Positions 20,817 through 30,675 are shown, numbered from the stretch's first letter. The stretch: DNA of 64,000 nt from Lucinisca nassula (GCA_963580285.1 OY757015.1:149852082-149916081); one strand, 5' to 3'. Made by a program: numbers and translations. The notes: a model not told the origin generated them from the sequence alone.

Positions 20817-23800
20817 ATGCAATCTGGCGACATTGAGACCAATCCAGGTCCAAATGTTTCCTACAATGGTTCAATTACAATACTACACAGTAATATTAGA
20901 AGTCTAAGAAATAAACTGAACTTTATAAAGGAAAGTTTCCTAGACTTTAACATTCTGGCGTTCACAGAATCACATTTAGACGCGGGTGTAACAACCGAGA
21001 ACATTCTACTCGAACAGTTCGACTCGCCTTATAGAAAAGATCGTACAAATCACGGAGGCGGGGTTATGATTTATGTTTCAAATGACTTGCTCCATACAAG
21101 GAAACCAGAACTTGAAATATATTGTGATGAATCCATATGGATCGAAATCAAAACGAGGAATGAAACACTTCTACTGGGTACCTTCTATAGTCCTCGCACA
21201 TCGGATGCAACATTTTTTGAGGGATTTAACCGTAATATTGAGACAGCTATGGACCTTTGTCGTAAAGTCATTATCTTGGGTGATCTGAACGAGGACTTAT
21301 TAAACCCCAGTTTCAACAACTTAGAAGATATTATTATGCTTAATTCACTAAAAAATGTCATATCTGAACCAACCCGAATGAACGCTCTTCTTGACCCAAT
21401 TATCATTAGCGAGGATTTATATTACTCCGATGCTGGTATTATCCCAGTACCGGACTATATTAGTGACCATTCGGCGACTTATATTACGTTACCTTTTCAA
21501 TATGAACCCCAAAGTCCATTTAAACGTACAGTCTGGATGTATAAACAGGCTGATTTCAATGCTTTAAATATGAAAATACGGGAGTTTGACTGGTCTTGCC
21601 TCAGTGATGGTTCTGTTCACGAAGCTACACACCTCTTCAATGATATATTCCTGGAAATGGTCAAATTGTGTATTCCCTCTAAAGTTGTTACATTGAGGCC
21701 AGATGATAAACCTTGGTATAACTCGGAAATTAGAACAACATCTCGAAAGAGAGATAGAATGAAAAACAAAGCATCACGCTCAGGTAAAATATCAGATAGG
21801 AATAAATACAAAAAACTGAGAAATAAGGTAAATAATCAGAAAAAGTATGCCAAGGAAACATTTTATAATAATTTAGAATTATCAATTTTAGATTATCAAA
21901 CGAATGACAAACGAAAATTTTGGAAAATTATCAGACATTTTGTGAAAAATAATGATGCTTCGTCAAATATCCCGCCTCTCTGTTTTACCCTCCCTTCAGG
22001 CGAAACCAAGATCCATTTCACAGACGAGGAAAAGGCTGACTGTCTGAATGATTATTTTGCCTCTATCTCAACTGTTGACGACCGAAATACACATTTGCCT
22101 CCATTTCATGTCAAAACCCCAAAAACCCTGACTAGTGTTAATTGCACCCAAGAAGAAATCGAGCTGCTTATAGAAACCTTAAACCCGTATAAGGCAAACG
22201 GCCTGGACGGAATAAGCAACAGAATGTTGAAAGCTGTATGTAAAACTGTTTCTAAACCTTTAGCTATAATAGTAAACCGTTCTTTTTCTGAAGGAGAATT
22301 TCCAGAACCTTGGAAATCCTCTGGCTTAATACCAGTTCCAAAGAAAGGGGATAAAACGTCTCCTTCAAATTATCGCCCTATAGCGTTATTAAGTAATATC
22401 AGCAAGATACAAGAACGGATAGCCTTCAAAAACTTGTATAACTATTTACATGAAAACGATTTCCTATATAAGTATCAGTCAGGATTTCTCCCTCAGCACT
22501 CCACAGTCTTTCAACTAATAGACATATACCACAATATTTGCCAATGTTTTGATAATCATCAGTTTTCATGTATGGTGTTCTGTGACGTTTCCAAGGCATT
22601 TGACAGGGTGTGGCATAAAGGCCTGATATTTAAACTTAGACAATATGGCATTAGGGGCGAATTTCTTAACTGGCTGACAGATTACCTCCAGGGTAGACAA
22701 CAGAAAGTAATAATCAAAGGTTGTACTTCGGACTTTAAAAGTGTCACAGCCGGTGTCCCACAAGGCTCTGTGTTAGGCCCTTTGCTATTTTTAGTGTATG
22801 TCAATGACATTGCTGATTCTCTCCTAAGCCTAACTCGACTTTTTGCTGACGACAGTTCCCTGTTCTACTCTGCGTCATCTCTTGATGATATCCAAGGCAT
22901 AATAAACCATGACTTAAGAGTTCTTACAGAATGGGCAAAACGATGGCTTGTTACGTTCAATCCCATTAAAACAGAAGCGATTCTCTTTACCCTTAGAAAT
23001 CCAGACCTTATGCCACTTCTTGAATTCGACGGTACAAATATAAAGTTTGTAGAACATCATAAGCACCTGGGCTTAACCTTTTCTCATAATGGCCAATGGA
23101 CCGAGCACATACGTAACATTCAAGTTTCCGCAGCAAAACTTCTGGGCATTATGCGTAAGTTGAAATTTTCGCTCAGTCGAAGTGCACTAAACCAGATCTA
23201 TTTCTCTTATCTATTACCTATACTGGAGTATGGATCGGTCGTCTGGGATGGCTGCACTTTGCAGAACTCTGATATTCTTGACAAAGTTCAAAATGAGGCA
23301 GCCCGAATAGTAACAGGTTTAACAAGGTCAGTCTCTTTGGACAGATTATACAGAGAATGTGGATGGCTTCGATTATCTGTAAGACGACAACAACAAAAAT
23401 TAAGCTTTATGTTCAAAGTCAACCATGGCCTAGTTCCGATGTATATCACTGACTTAATACCACCTTTGGTGAGGGACGTTTCAAACTACCCTTTAAGAAA
23501 CATGAACGATTACTCAATTCCATATGCACGCACTGAAATTTTCAAAAAGTCTTGTATTCCATCAGCAGTATCTTGCTGGAACAATGCTGATAACAGTCTT
23601 AAAAATTTGAATACCTTTTCGTCTTTTAAGTACCATTTAAAACGCTCAAACGAAAACTATTGTACAGTACCTAAATATTATTTTTCTGGTGAAAGACGTT
23701 TGGCAGTTCTGCACGCAAGAATCCGTAATTATTGCAGTAATCTGAATGCTGACCTGTATAACAACTTCTTATGCCCAGATCCTACTTGTAGCTGTTTAGT

Positions 23801-24005
23801 TGAAATGGAAAATGCAGAACATTTTTTCTTTCATTGTAACAAATATATTAACCAACGTTTGGCTTTATTTAACTCTCTACGAACTTTCCAGCCTCTTAGT
23901 GTTGAACTATTGATGTTTGGAAATCCTAACCTTAACACTGAAGGCAACAATTTCATATTTGCATCCGTTCAACGTTTTATCAAAAGTTCTGACCGATTTA
24001 CGTAA
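20817..24005 (+). CDS. LINE polyprotein: 2A-like motif, AP endonuclease, reverse transcriptase
   Basis: 1062 codons without a lesion. Residues 4-12 are GDIETNPGP, the ribosome-skipping 2A-like consensus known from several APE-type LINEs. The endonuclease follows: SNIRSLRNK (about 26), TESHLD (50), GDLNEDL (155) and SDHSATY (216). RT shows KANGLDGISN (460), NYRPIALL (520), FCDVSKAFDRVWHKGL, GVPQGSVLGPLLF (645) and LFADDSSL (676-679, catalytic Asp pair). A C-terminal CxxxxCxC...EHFFFHC cluster near 985 may bind zinc. It nicks target DNA and copies its own RNA there. The intact frame suggests a young, possibly active copy. Confidence 0.93.
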   Translation: MQSGDIETNPGPNVSYNGSITILHSNIRSLRNKLNFIKESFLDFNILAFTESHLDAGVTTENILLEQFDSPYRKDRTNHGGGVMIYVSNDLLHTRKPELEIYCDESIWIEIKTRNETLLLGTFYSPRTSDATFFEGFNRNIETAMDLCRKVIILGDLNEDLLNPSFNNLEDIIMLNSLKNVISEPTRMNALLDPIIISEDLYYSDAGIIPVPDYISDHSATYITLPFQYEPQSPFKRTVWMYKQADFNALNMKIREFDWSCLSDGSVHEATHLFNDIFLEMVKLCIPSKVVTLRPDDKPWYNSEIRTTSRKRDRMKNKASRSGKISDRNKYKKLRNKVNNQKKYAKETFYNNLELSILDYQTNDKRKFWKIIRHFVKNNDASSNIPPLCFTLPSGETKIHFTDEEKADCLNDYFASISTVDDRNTHLPPFHVKTPKTLTSVNCTQEEIELLIETLNPYKANGLDGISNRMLKAVCKTVSKPLAIIVNRSFSEGEFPEPWKSSGLIPVPKKGDKTSPSNYRPIALLSNISKIQERIAFKNLYNYLHENDFLYKYQSGFLPQHSTVFQLIDIYHNICQCFDNHQFSCMVFCDVSKAFDRVWHKGLIFKLRQYGIRGEFLNWLTDYLQGRQQKVIIKGCTSDFKSVTAGVPQGSVLGPLLFLVYVNDIADSLLSLTRLFADDSSLFYSASSLDDIQGIINHDLRVLTEWAKRWLVTFNPIKTEAILFTLRNPDLMPLLEFDGTNIKFVEHHKHLGLTFSHNGQWTEHIRNIQVSAAKLLGIMRKLKFSLSRSALNQIYFSYLLPILEYGSVVWDGCTLQNSDILDKVQNEAARIVTGLTRSVSLDRLYRECGWLRLSVRRQQQKLSFMFKVNHGLVPMYITDLIPPLVRDVSNYPLRNMNDYSIPYARTEIFKKSCIPSAVSCWNNADNSLKNLNTFSSFKYHLKRSNENYCTVPKYYFSGERRLAVLHARIRNYCSNLNADLYNNFLCPDPTCSCLVEMENAEHFFFHCNKYINQRLALFNSLRTFQPLSVELLMFGNPNLNTEGNNFIFASVQRFIKSSDRFT

Positions 24006-24281
24006 ATAGCATCGATTGATACGAATCTGTTAAGTATAAGTGTACCAACCCCCAGCAAGCGTCCTTGTCATGTTTTTTCATCCTTTCCAATGTTCATCAT
24101 ATCATCCACCTACTATCCGTTTATGTATTATGCTCATATGTCTTGATAATGACGTGATCGCTATTATTTGCTTAATGCTCTGTTTGTGTGTTGTAGGGGA
24201 AGGGCCGTAACTAATGTTGAGATAACTTGTGGCCCGACCCCTTGCTTGCAAATATAAGCAATAAATATGTTTAATCTAACA

Positions 24282-25434
24282 ACGACCACATTGTTAGCGG
24301 CCTTATCAGCTGGAGGCAACTTCCTATGAAATTCTTGAAGACCTAGTTTAAGGTGACGTGAAGACGTCTTAGGTTTAGGAGGTAATAAGTTTGTATTTTG
24401 CGAATAAAAAGAAATGTGTTAGTTCACTAACCACAGAATGCTAAGTTTCCATTTGCTCAACATACCCTCGTTTACACCACCGATTACCAAACTCATTCAA
24501 GGCAGCAGCGACCGCATCCCCACATTTATTGAAATCAATTTTAGGAGGAAATCGATATTTCGGTCCTTTAGTAATTATATTACGTATCCTAGAATCATAA
24601 AAAAATTTTAAAATTGCCAGTAACAATATGTCAAGCAGCAGGATAGCAATACACTGTATTTTTACAATCACATGTATCAGGAGTGGTAGTGTCAATATCA
24701 AGATCAGAAACAAGTTTATTGAAATTAAAAATGATGTATCTTACACGTTTATTGTATTTATAGCAAATTAAGGGTGTTTCAGTATTCTGGTAATAAGCAG
24801 AAAGGGATGAAATAACCGAACTGTCCCGGAAGATACTAGGTAAATCTATAAAATCCGAACCCTTATTAATGAAGGATATTTTGATGTAGTGAAGTTTGCG
24901 ATTAATTTCAGAGGACGAATAGCATGTTGAGTATAACCTCTAGTTAAAAGACAGCGTCGTATAGCTGATTAGAACTATCGCAGAATTCATTCGCCTAGGT
25001 ATCCAGAATCCGTAATACAGAAATGGGTAATGAACTTAGAAAAGCAAGCATTGAGTGGCGTCCATGATTCAATTATATAATGGACAGTCTCTTCAGTCTG
25101 GTATTGTTTCTTTTAAAAGCACGTGATTTACGTTTATAATTAACATATTTTCTGGCGCCGTGCGATCTAGTTTTACGCATTTCGACAGTTCAGAAGCGAG
25201 AAAATATCAAAGTCGGGCATTTTAGATATTTTACCCTCATGATAAATACTGTCATTTAAGCCCAATGGAAAAGGTGTCTGTAATAATTTAATCCATTTTA
25301 ATTCAGTTTCATGCCGTTTATTATTTTAAACCTAGCTGTAGAATTTACATCATAATATTTTTTTCCACTGGCTGTATAGACATATCTTTTATAGAATGAC
25401 CTGTACGTCTGAAATGACGGTACAAGAAAGTGTC
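24282..25434 (-). pseudogene. Naiad endonuclease C-terminal half, linker and CxC domain (minus copy, broken)
   Basis: Reading downward from 25434: DTFLYRHFRRTGHSIKDM, RHETELKWIKLLQTPFPLGL and NDSIYHEGKISKMPDFD, the C-terminal part of a Penelope-type GIY-YIG endonuclease. Then SSLP.SVLR.LD, the CxC motif as PDTCDCKNTVYCY, DSRIRNIITKGPKYRFPP and finally PADKAANNVVVV at 24282, where the LINE is inserted. Multiple frame changes occur. The UGA at 24633-24631 replaces a Gly codon of the plus copy and is an ordinary lesion. Confidence 0.78.
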
Positions 25435-25931
25435 AGTTGTTTAGGTTTTTTTCTTTTGCTCCAGCATTTCAGTGGTTTCTTGCTATCGAGTCCTCACCGT
25501 TGTTTAATCTATGTGGTTGTTGGATTTTTGTGTTCACGGAGACGTTGCATTGATGAGTTAGGAGGCCTTCAAGCAGACTGATCAAATTATTTGTCTTAAT
25601 CGCGACGGAAGTAAGGGCGACGATTGTGGCCACGTAAAATCGATTTAAGCCCCCCCCCCCCCCCCCAAGTGGAATTCGTTTCCGCTGACCATTCCCAGGC
25701 GGTTCTTCTGTCGCGGTTTATTTTTGTTATGGTTTGTCTTTGGGTGTATGTGTCGCTTAGGATAGCCTATTGGCCATATTGTGGGAAAGTAACTGTCCTT
25801 TTGGCTTTCCGCTGTTGATGTTTCCATTAGGGTCTGTTGTTTCGTGTTTGTGTTTCTATCCCTTTGGTGTCTCTGATGGGAGCTGTGGGTTAATTGTATC
25901 GATTCCTGATCATTGCCCCCACTTCTATTTT
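25435..25931 (+). mobile_element. Naiad 3'-UTR fragment (type A) inserted in the endonuclease of another copy
   Basis: Runs from TTTTGCTCCAGCATTTCAG to the terminus CCCCCACTTCTATTTTA, with a C run at 25650. It separates FNEHYCRM (below 25970) from DTFLYRHF (at 25434) of the minus copy, so it arrived later. The exact target duplication is unclear. Confidence 0.75.
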
Positions 25932-26455
25932 ACTCATTCTACAATAGTGTTCGTTAAATCGTGTTTTTAACATGCGATTAGTTTGCCCGACATACTGCAT
26001 TTTACAATTTGCAGTATGTCAGGTTTTCACATATATTAAATCCGTAGACTTACATGTCAAATCGGACATGTTACCCCAGAAAAACGGCTACCGTTTACAG
26101 ACGAAGAACCGGTAGGCGCAGCGCATAAATCTAGACAGCATCTGCACCTCTTAGCATTGCACTTGGAAATACTAGAATACATTCCACTTCTACTGAAAGG
26201 ATTGATATATTTCCGAAGAATGGGCGATTTGATCGGAGATAATCTAACTCTCAGATTATTTTTATTTTTAAATAAATTAGTACTACCTGCTCCACTTAAA
26301 TTAAGGGAAGCGGCAGAAAACAAATTTATGGGCCTCACCAATACCGACGGCAACATAGCACTAAAATTATTAATAGAATAGGGAATCCTTACAGAAGAAA
26401 CAGAATGTAACGTAAGGGGAGATATTGTAAGTTTAAATTTATTTGTGATACTCAT
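25932..26455 (-). pseudogene. Naiad N-terminal region and GIY-YIG endonuclease, with UGA at a putative Cys codon
   Basis: From ATG at 26455: a 90-residue unassigned segment, then CNAKRCRCCLDL. After a one-base shift in a G run near 26080 comes SDLTCKSTDLIYVKT, UGA (26021-26019), HTANCKMQYVGQTNRMLK and TRFNEHY. The IYV and YVG pair and the following Arg and Glu mark the GIY-YIG core. The UGA precedes the second Cys by five residues, where a metal-binding Cys is expected. This enzyme nicks DNA for target-primed copying. An 11-bp perfect hairpin starts at the UGA itself. Confidence 0.72.
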
Positions 26456-26580
26456 GTTTGTTTAAAGGGGCGATACCGTCAAAACTAAAGCCATATTCAT
26501 ACCGGTCATTAAGTCAAACAGCATACAGAAGAACTGTAAATCCTTCAAATAGAAGTCGCTTCAAATAGAAGGCGAGTATA
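26456..26580 (-). other. Naiad 5' region with terminus-like tags
   Basis: On the minus strand two copies of CTTCTATTTGAAG lie at 26548-26575, resembling the element's own 3' terminus. This fits the tail or pseudo-LTR structure known for Penelope-like elements. The true 5' boundary is not determined. Confidence 0.35.
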
Positions 26581-26889
26581 ACAAAAGCCCACAAAACAGC
26601 TGTGCCTATAAAAAGACCTTAGATATCAAACAAGCAATTGTTATACAACGAGATACGAACATCGGTCCAATCAAGACCTTCAACAGGTATCAAAATGATG
26701 TCAAATTAAGGGACGATGACAAGCAATTGTAAATGCAATCCCTGAGGATTGGAAAAATAAGAGCATTAAATTATGTACGGGGAGACCTTTTACAGCCACC
26801 ACACGGCCACCACAAAGTTGCAATGGTGATATAGCAGCGCTGCCGTACGACCATGTATGGGTGGGTTCGGGAGGGTCTGTGTGTCTGTG

Positions 26890-27090
26890 CCCGGAACCTT
26901 GTGAGTAGGCTAGAAGACAAAGCTATTAACTTAGAAGCATCAAACCTTCCACGAATTCTTATCCATGTAGAGAATATGCGTCTAGTTTATTTCTAAGGTC
27001 ACGGGTCAAAGGCCAGATCACAATGGACTCGGCATTAAAATCTTGTGAACAGGATAGAAGACAAAGCTTTCTTCATAGAAGCATCAACCC
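26890..27090 (+). repeat. short tandem repeat, ~150-bp period
   Basis: GGCTAGAAGACAAAGCT and GAAGCATCAAACCTTCCAC recur as GGATAGAAGACAAAGCT and GAAGCATCAACCCTTCCAC. Nothing coding is seen between 26600 and 27090. Confidence 0.4.
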
Positions 27091-27300
27091 TTCCACAAAT
27101 GTTTCCTATATTTCGTAAAATCATTCATCGAAATAAAAAGACTGAGTACAACATAAATGTTATAGGACAGACTGCCTGCCTGGTAGTTAACCCAGTCACG
27201 GTTGACAACTTTGTGTCCCTCTTAAATTGCACGCCGATGGGTCGGTCTGATTCTATGACGGTTCAAGCGTTAAGGCTTATGGAGAATTAGAATCTAATTA
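27091..27300 (+). pseudogene. Naiad RT C-terminal fragment
   Basis: FRKIIHRNKKTEYNINVIG, ACLVVNPVTVDNFVSLL and CTPMGRSDSMTV match the C-terminus of the plus copy (17850-18010). The fragment leads into its own 3' UTR, which is interrupted at 27301. Confidence 0.75.
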
Positions 27301-27652
27301 GGGCTCCGCAAATTTATTTGCGGGTACCCTATAGTAAACACCCTGTCTGTCCGTCCGTCCGTCTGTCGGTCCACATTTTTTCTTAATAACTTACAAACCG
27401 TCAGACATATCAACTTCAAACTTTAAATATAAGGTCACAATATCATAACACAATTCCATGGCAAGTTATGTAACTCTAGCTACAATACTCTCAGAGCTAT
27501 GGCCCTTTGAAAAACTTGAAAAGGTCCACATTTTTCATGTTGTTTCTTAATAACTTACATGCCGTCAAACGTTTCAACTTCAAACTTTAAATATATGGTC
27601 TCATTATCAATACACAATTTTATGGCAAGTTACGTAACTGTAGCTTCATTTT
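27301..27652 (+). repeat. tandem-repeat element inserted in a Naiad 3' UTR
   Basis: Begins GGGCTCCGCAAATTTATTTG and GTCCGTCCGTCC. A unit TTTCTTAATAACTTACA...CTTCAAACTTTAAATAT occurs twice (27388, 27542). The Naiad 3' UTR resumes at 27653. Confidence 0.5.
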
Positions 27653-28166
27653 ATGTGATGTTGGTTGGTGCCTGTTGCTCTGTCCCTGGTCGGGCCCATC
27701 GGAGTCTCACTGTTGGTTTTCTTTTGCTCTAGCATTTCAGTCGTTTCTTGCTGCCGAGTCCTTGTTTCATCTCTCGTGTTATCACAGATGTTGCATCGAT
27801 GAATTAGGAGGCCTTCATGCGGACTGAACAAATCGGGACGGAGGTAAGGGCGAGGATTGCGGTCGCGTAAAATCGATTTAAACCTCCCCTCCCCTCCAGT
27901 GGAATTCGTTTCAATGACAGCTCCAAGGCGGTTTTTCTGTCGCGGTTAATTTTTGTTATGGTTTGAGTGTGTGCATCGCTTATATTTTGGGTTTTAGATA
28001 GCCAATTGATCATTTTGTTGGCAAGTAACTGTCCTTTTGGCTTTCCGCTTTGATGTTTCCATTAGGGTCCAGGTATTTCATGTTTGTATTTCTTTCCCTT
28101 TGGTGTCTCTGATAGGAACTAGGGGTTAATTGTAAAGATTCCTGATCATTGCTTTCACTTCTATTA
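27653..28166 (+). mobile_element. Naiad 3'-UTR (type A), continuation to terminus
   Basis: GATGTTGGTTGGTGCCTG to GCTTTCACTTCTATT. With 27091-27300 it forms one 5'-truncated copy. A few dozen bases of inverted, diverged Naiad coding sequence follow (28170-28205). Confidence 0.75.
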
Positions 28167-28240
28167 AGTTTCTGTCGCATAACACTTATATTGTACCCCC
28201 TTCTTTTCTGGCAATTAATTACCTTTTTTAATTGATTATA

Positions 28241-28765
28241 AAAGTAGAAGAAAACAAAGATCAGGAATCGATACAATTAACTTACTCAACCCATCAAAGA
28301 CACCAAAGGGAAAGAAACACAAACATGATGCGACCAGACCATAATCGAAACCTAAACAAAGGAAAGCCATAAGGACAGTTACTTTCCCACAAAATGGCCA
28401 TATGGCCATCCAAAATAAAAAGACACAAGTGGTACACACAGTAAGTAACAAACAACAACATAAATAAACCGCCACAGAAGAACCGCCTTGGAATGGTCAG
28501 TGGAAAGAATTCCACCGGGGAAGGGGGGGGGGCTTAAATCGATTTTACATGGCCATAATCCTCGCCCTTACCTCTGTCGATTTCAAAAGTCAGATTTCTT
28601 CAGAATTTTTTCCAAATTCACAAACCACATCTCCATTAAAATCTGGTTCTTATATGCCCTGTTGCAGAAGCGTCTTTAAAATTGTTTTAAATTTTCCAAC
28701 TAGTTCAGTATGCTGTGGGTAAAATTTAGGAAATGCTTTCCCAAGTTAGTGATAACAAGAGCCTT
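28241..28765 (-). mobile_element. Naiad fragment (type B 3' UTR plus RT C-terminal piece)
   Basis: 28241-28583 is a type B 3' UTR. 28584-28765, also minus, translates as KAFPKFYPQHTELV, LLQQGI, EPDFNGDVVYEFGK, equivalent to HSDLISKF...EPEFYGDLVYKFRK of the plus copy. The coding piece is more diverged than the UTR. Confidence 0.65.
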
Positions 28766-28766
28766 C

Positions 28767-28895
28767 AAAATAGAAGTGAAGGAAATGATGAGGAATCGAT
28801 ACAAAAAACCCACACTTCCCAACAGAGACACCAAAGGGAATGAAACGAAAACAAGAAATAACTAGACTCTAATGGAGACATCAATAGCGGAGAAA
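28767..28895 (-). mobile_element. Naiad 3' end (type A), left arm of an inverted pair
   Basis: AAAATAGAAGTGAAGG to CATCAATAGCGGAG. A plus-strand 3' end starts directly after it, giving a tail-out inverted arrangement. Confidence 0.65.
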
Positions 28896-28914
28896 GCATT
28901 TAAGCTGGTCTTTA

Positions 28915-29298
28915 AGGAGGTCTTCATGCAGACTGAACAAATTATTTGTCCTAATCGCGACGGAAGTAAGGGCGAGGATTGTGGCCCCGTAAAATCGATT
29001 TAAGCCGCCCCCCCCCCCAACCAGTGGAATTTGTTTCCGCTGACCGTTCCAAGGCGGTTCTTCTGTCGCGGTTTATTTTTGTTATGGTTTGTCTTTGGGT
29101 GTTTGTGTCGCTTGTATTATTTTATATTTGATAGTCTATTGTCCATTTTGTGGGAAAGTAACTGTCATACTGGCTTTCCGCTGTTGGTGTTTCCATTAGG
29201 GTTTTTTGTTTCATGTTTTTGTTTCTTTCCCTTTGGTGTCTCTGTTGGGAGCTGTGGATTAATTGTATCGATTCCTGATCATTGCCCCCACTTCTATT
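28915..29298 (+). mobile_element. Naiad 3'-UTR fragment (type A), right arm of an inverted pair
   Basis: GGAGGTCTTCATGCAGACTG to CCCCCACTTCTATT, including a C run at 29008. Confidence 0.75.
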
Positions 29299-29483
29299 AA
29301 CCATGGAATTTCACTGCAAGTGACTTATCTAATTTTGACGAAACAAATCTGATGAATGTTTGCTATTTACTCGTAGGTTTTTCATCGAACGTAAAAGCAT
29401 ATTAGCCACGAACATCGTTAGCTTTCAGCAACTGGTCCCAATATTATTACTGGGCTCTTGTCATCTTTTATCTTTGGGTTTAG

Positions 29484-29609
29484 ATATCAATGAGTGTATG
29501 GAGGGCAGAAACTACTGCGAGGATATCTGCATCAACACCCATGGTTCTTATCGATGTGCCTGTTCGAAGGAGACGTTTAAGCTGGCAGAAGATGGATTCT
29601 CTTGTTACG
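29484..29609 (+). CDS. internal exon: calcium-binding-type EGF domain
   Basis: Acceptor GGGTTTAG, donor GTTAGC, 126 nt, phase 1-1. The reading is (D)INECMEGRNYCEDIC..., with INTHGSYRCAC and a final Cys (FSCY). It is most like the exon at 12830 (EDICINT.GSYRC), suggesting the two arose by exon duplication. The intron before it is about 16.5 kb and contains the Naiad/LINE nest. No further EGF exon was seen in that interval. Confidence 0.87.
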
Positions 29610-29935
29610 GTTAGCTTGATTTCGTTGTTCTTAATCGCCAGTATTGGCAAATCCATAACTGAGCTTGGACACTCCAAGGAGATGGTTCGGTAAGGCCAAT
29701 GTGACGTGTATCGTGCGTCACTGGGGCGTCTAAATGAATTTGGCTTACAGTTAGGTAAGATCTTCTGTCCTCGCAACAGGTAAGGGTTGAGGGATGTGTG
29801 TTGTTATTTCTTCTGTATCTTCATTCCCATTCGTTTTCCTGTTTCTCTCCTGTTCTCTCTTCTATCTTGTTTATTCCCTTTCTATGGGAATGGACACAAC
29901 ATAACACACAAGGGTTGACGTGTATTTAACCAATT

Positions 29936-30203
29936 TTGTACCGGAGATCCCCAAACGGGTAGCTGGCAAACAGTTGATGGCCCAGATCAGACGCCGCAAA
30001 ACGCGGTGTCTGATAAGGGCCTACACTGTTTGCAAAATTTTCAGCCAATTTCCAAACAGTTTTTGAAGAAAATACAATCTGACACCCCTAAATTTTTAAG
30101 TGGACTCCTGCTATATATAAGGTAGAAGCTTATGAATGTTTTCATTGCTCTTAAAGGAACTCATTTTTGATTTTTATTTCCATTTTGTACTAAAAGGGTT
30201 TAA
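29936..30203. mobile_element. MITE, TTAACC termini with internal palindrome (copy 3)
   Basis: TTAACCAATTTTGTACC at the left, TTGTACTAAAAGGGTTTAA at the right, with CCAGATCAGACGCCGC mirrored by GCGGTGTCTGATAAGG. Confidence 0.55.
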
Positions 30204-30675
30204 ACTGGCAGACCATTACAACTCGATAGCAATCCAGTCTAACAAGAGCGCTAGCTTATCCCTCGCTGGGGAGAACAGAGACTGTAAAACTGTCATTTAA
30301 CCGGCAAGGTAGTCGATCATCAGGCGGGTTACACCATGCAGGTATGCTTGTAGACTTATCTGAATTACTCTTGTGGTATAGAAGTTAAACTTCTGCTTTT
30401 GTTTAGCAGTTATCATTAATTCGAGCTTAGACTTACCCAGTGCGTCTGCATAGTGCGGATTATATTTTCTGGTCCTTTGGGATCATTGAGTTCACTTTGA
30501 ATTATTTTGGAAATAGAGTTCTGCTTAAGCCGGCGCTAGAGGGCGTGGCCGGTGTTGCTTATTTCAGTACTGGTCAAGAACAGACTAACTAAAACCGAGT
30601 CTGCTATTTTCGTTTGTTTGGTGTATTCTTTGTTTCTAAAGGATCTACCTATTCAGAACTTATTCATACATGTGC

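Larger units (their letters stand above)
18921..24277 (+). mobile_element. CR1/L2-type non-LTR retrotransposon, 5357 bp, apparently full length
   Basis: Inserted in the minus Naiad with AACA on both sides (18917-18920, 24278-24281); removing it restores the Naiad RT sequence across the junction. It has a ~1.7-1.9-kb 5' region, one 1062-codon ORF, a short 3' UTR and a TTTAATCT end. A 401-bp unit is repeated at 18921 and 19322 in the 5' region. Clade assignment beyond the CR1/L2 group is not attempted. Confidence 0.8.
14804..26580 (-). mobile_element. composite: minus-strand Naiad Penelope-like element with three nested insertions
   Basis: Minus-strand pieces 25932-26580, 24282-25434, 18608-18920 and 14804-15718 join in order as N-terminal region, GIY-YIG endonuclease, linker, CxC motif, RT fingers and RT palm. 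The gaps are a Naiad 3' end (25435-25931), a LINE (18921-24277, TSD AACA) and a plus-strand Naiad (15724-18602, TSD ACTTT). The 3' part is internally deleted: RT sequence near 14830 jumps to the terminal 25 bp. Endonuclease before RT is the permuted order known for Naiads; ordinary Penelope-like elements carry it after RT. Confidence 0.75.

Noticed and set aside
20826..20852. Viral insertion based on the 2A-like motif
   Set aside because: The motif is directly followed by an AP endonuclease and LINE RT; 2A-like motifs are known in such retrotransposons, so no virus is needed.
24631..24633. A further UGA in the Naiad CxC region as a selenocysteine codon
   Set aside because: The plus copy has GGT (Gly) at this place, so this UGA is an ordinary lesion.
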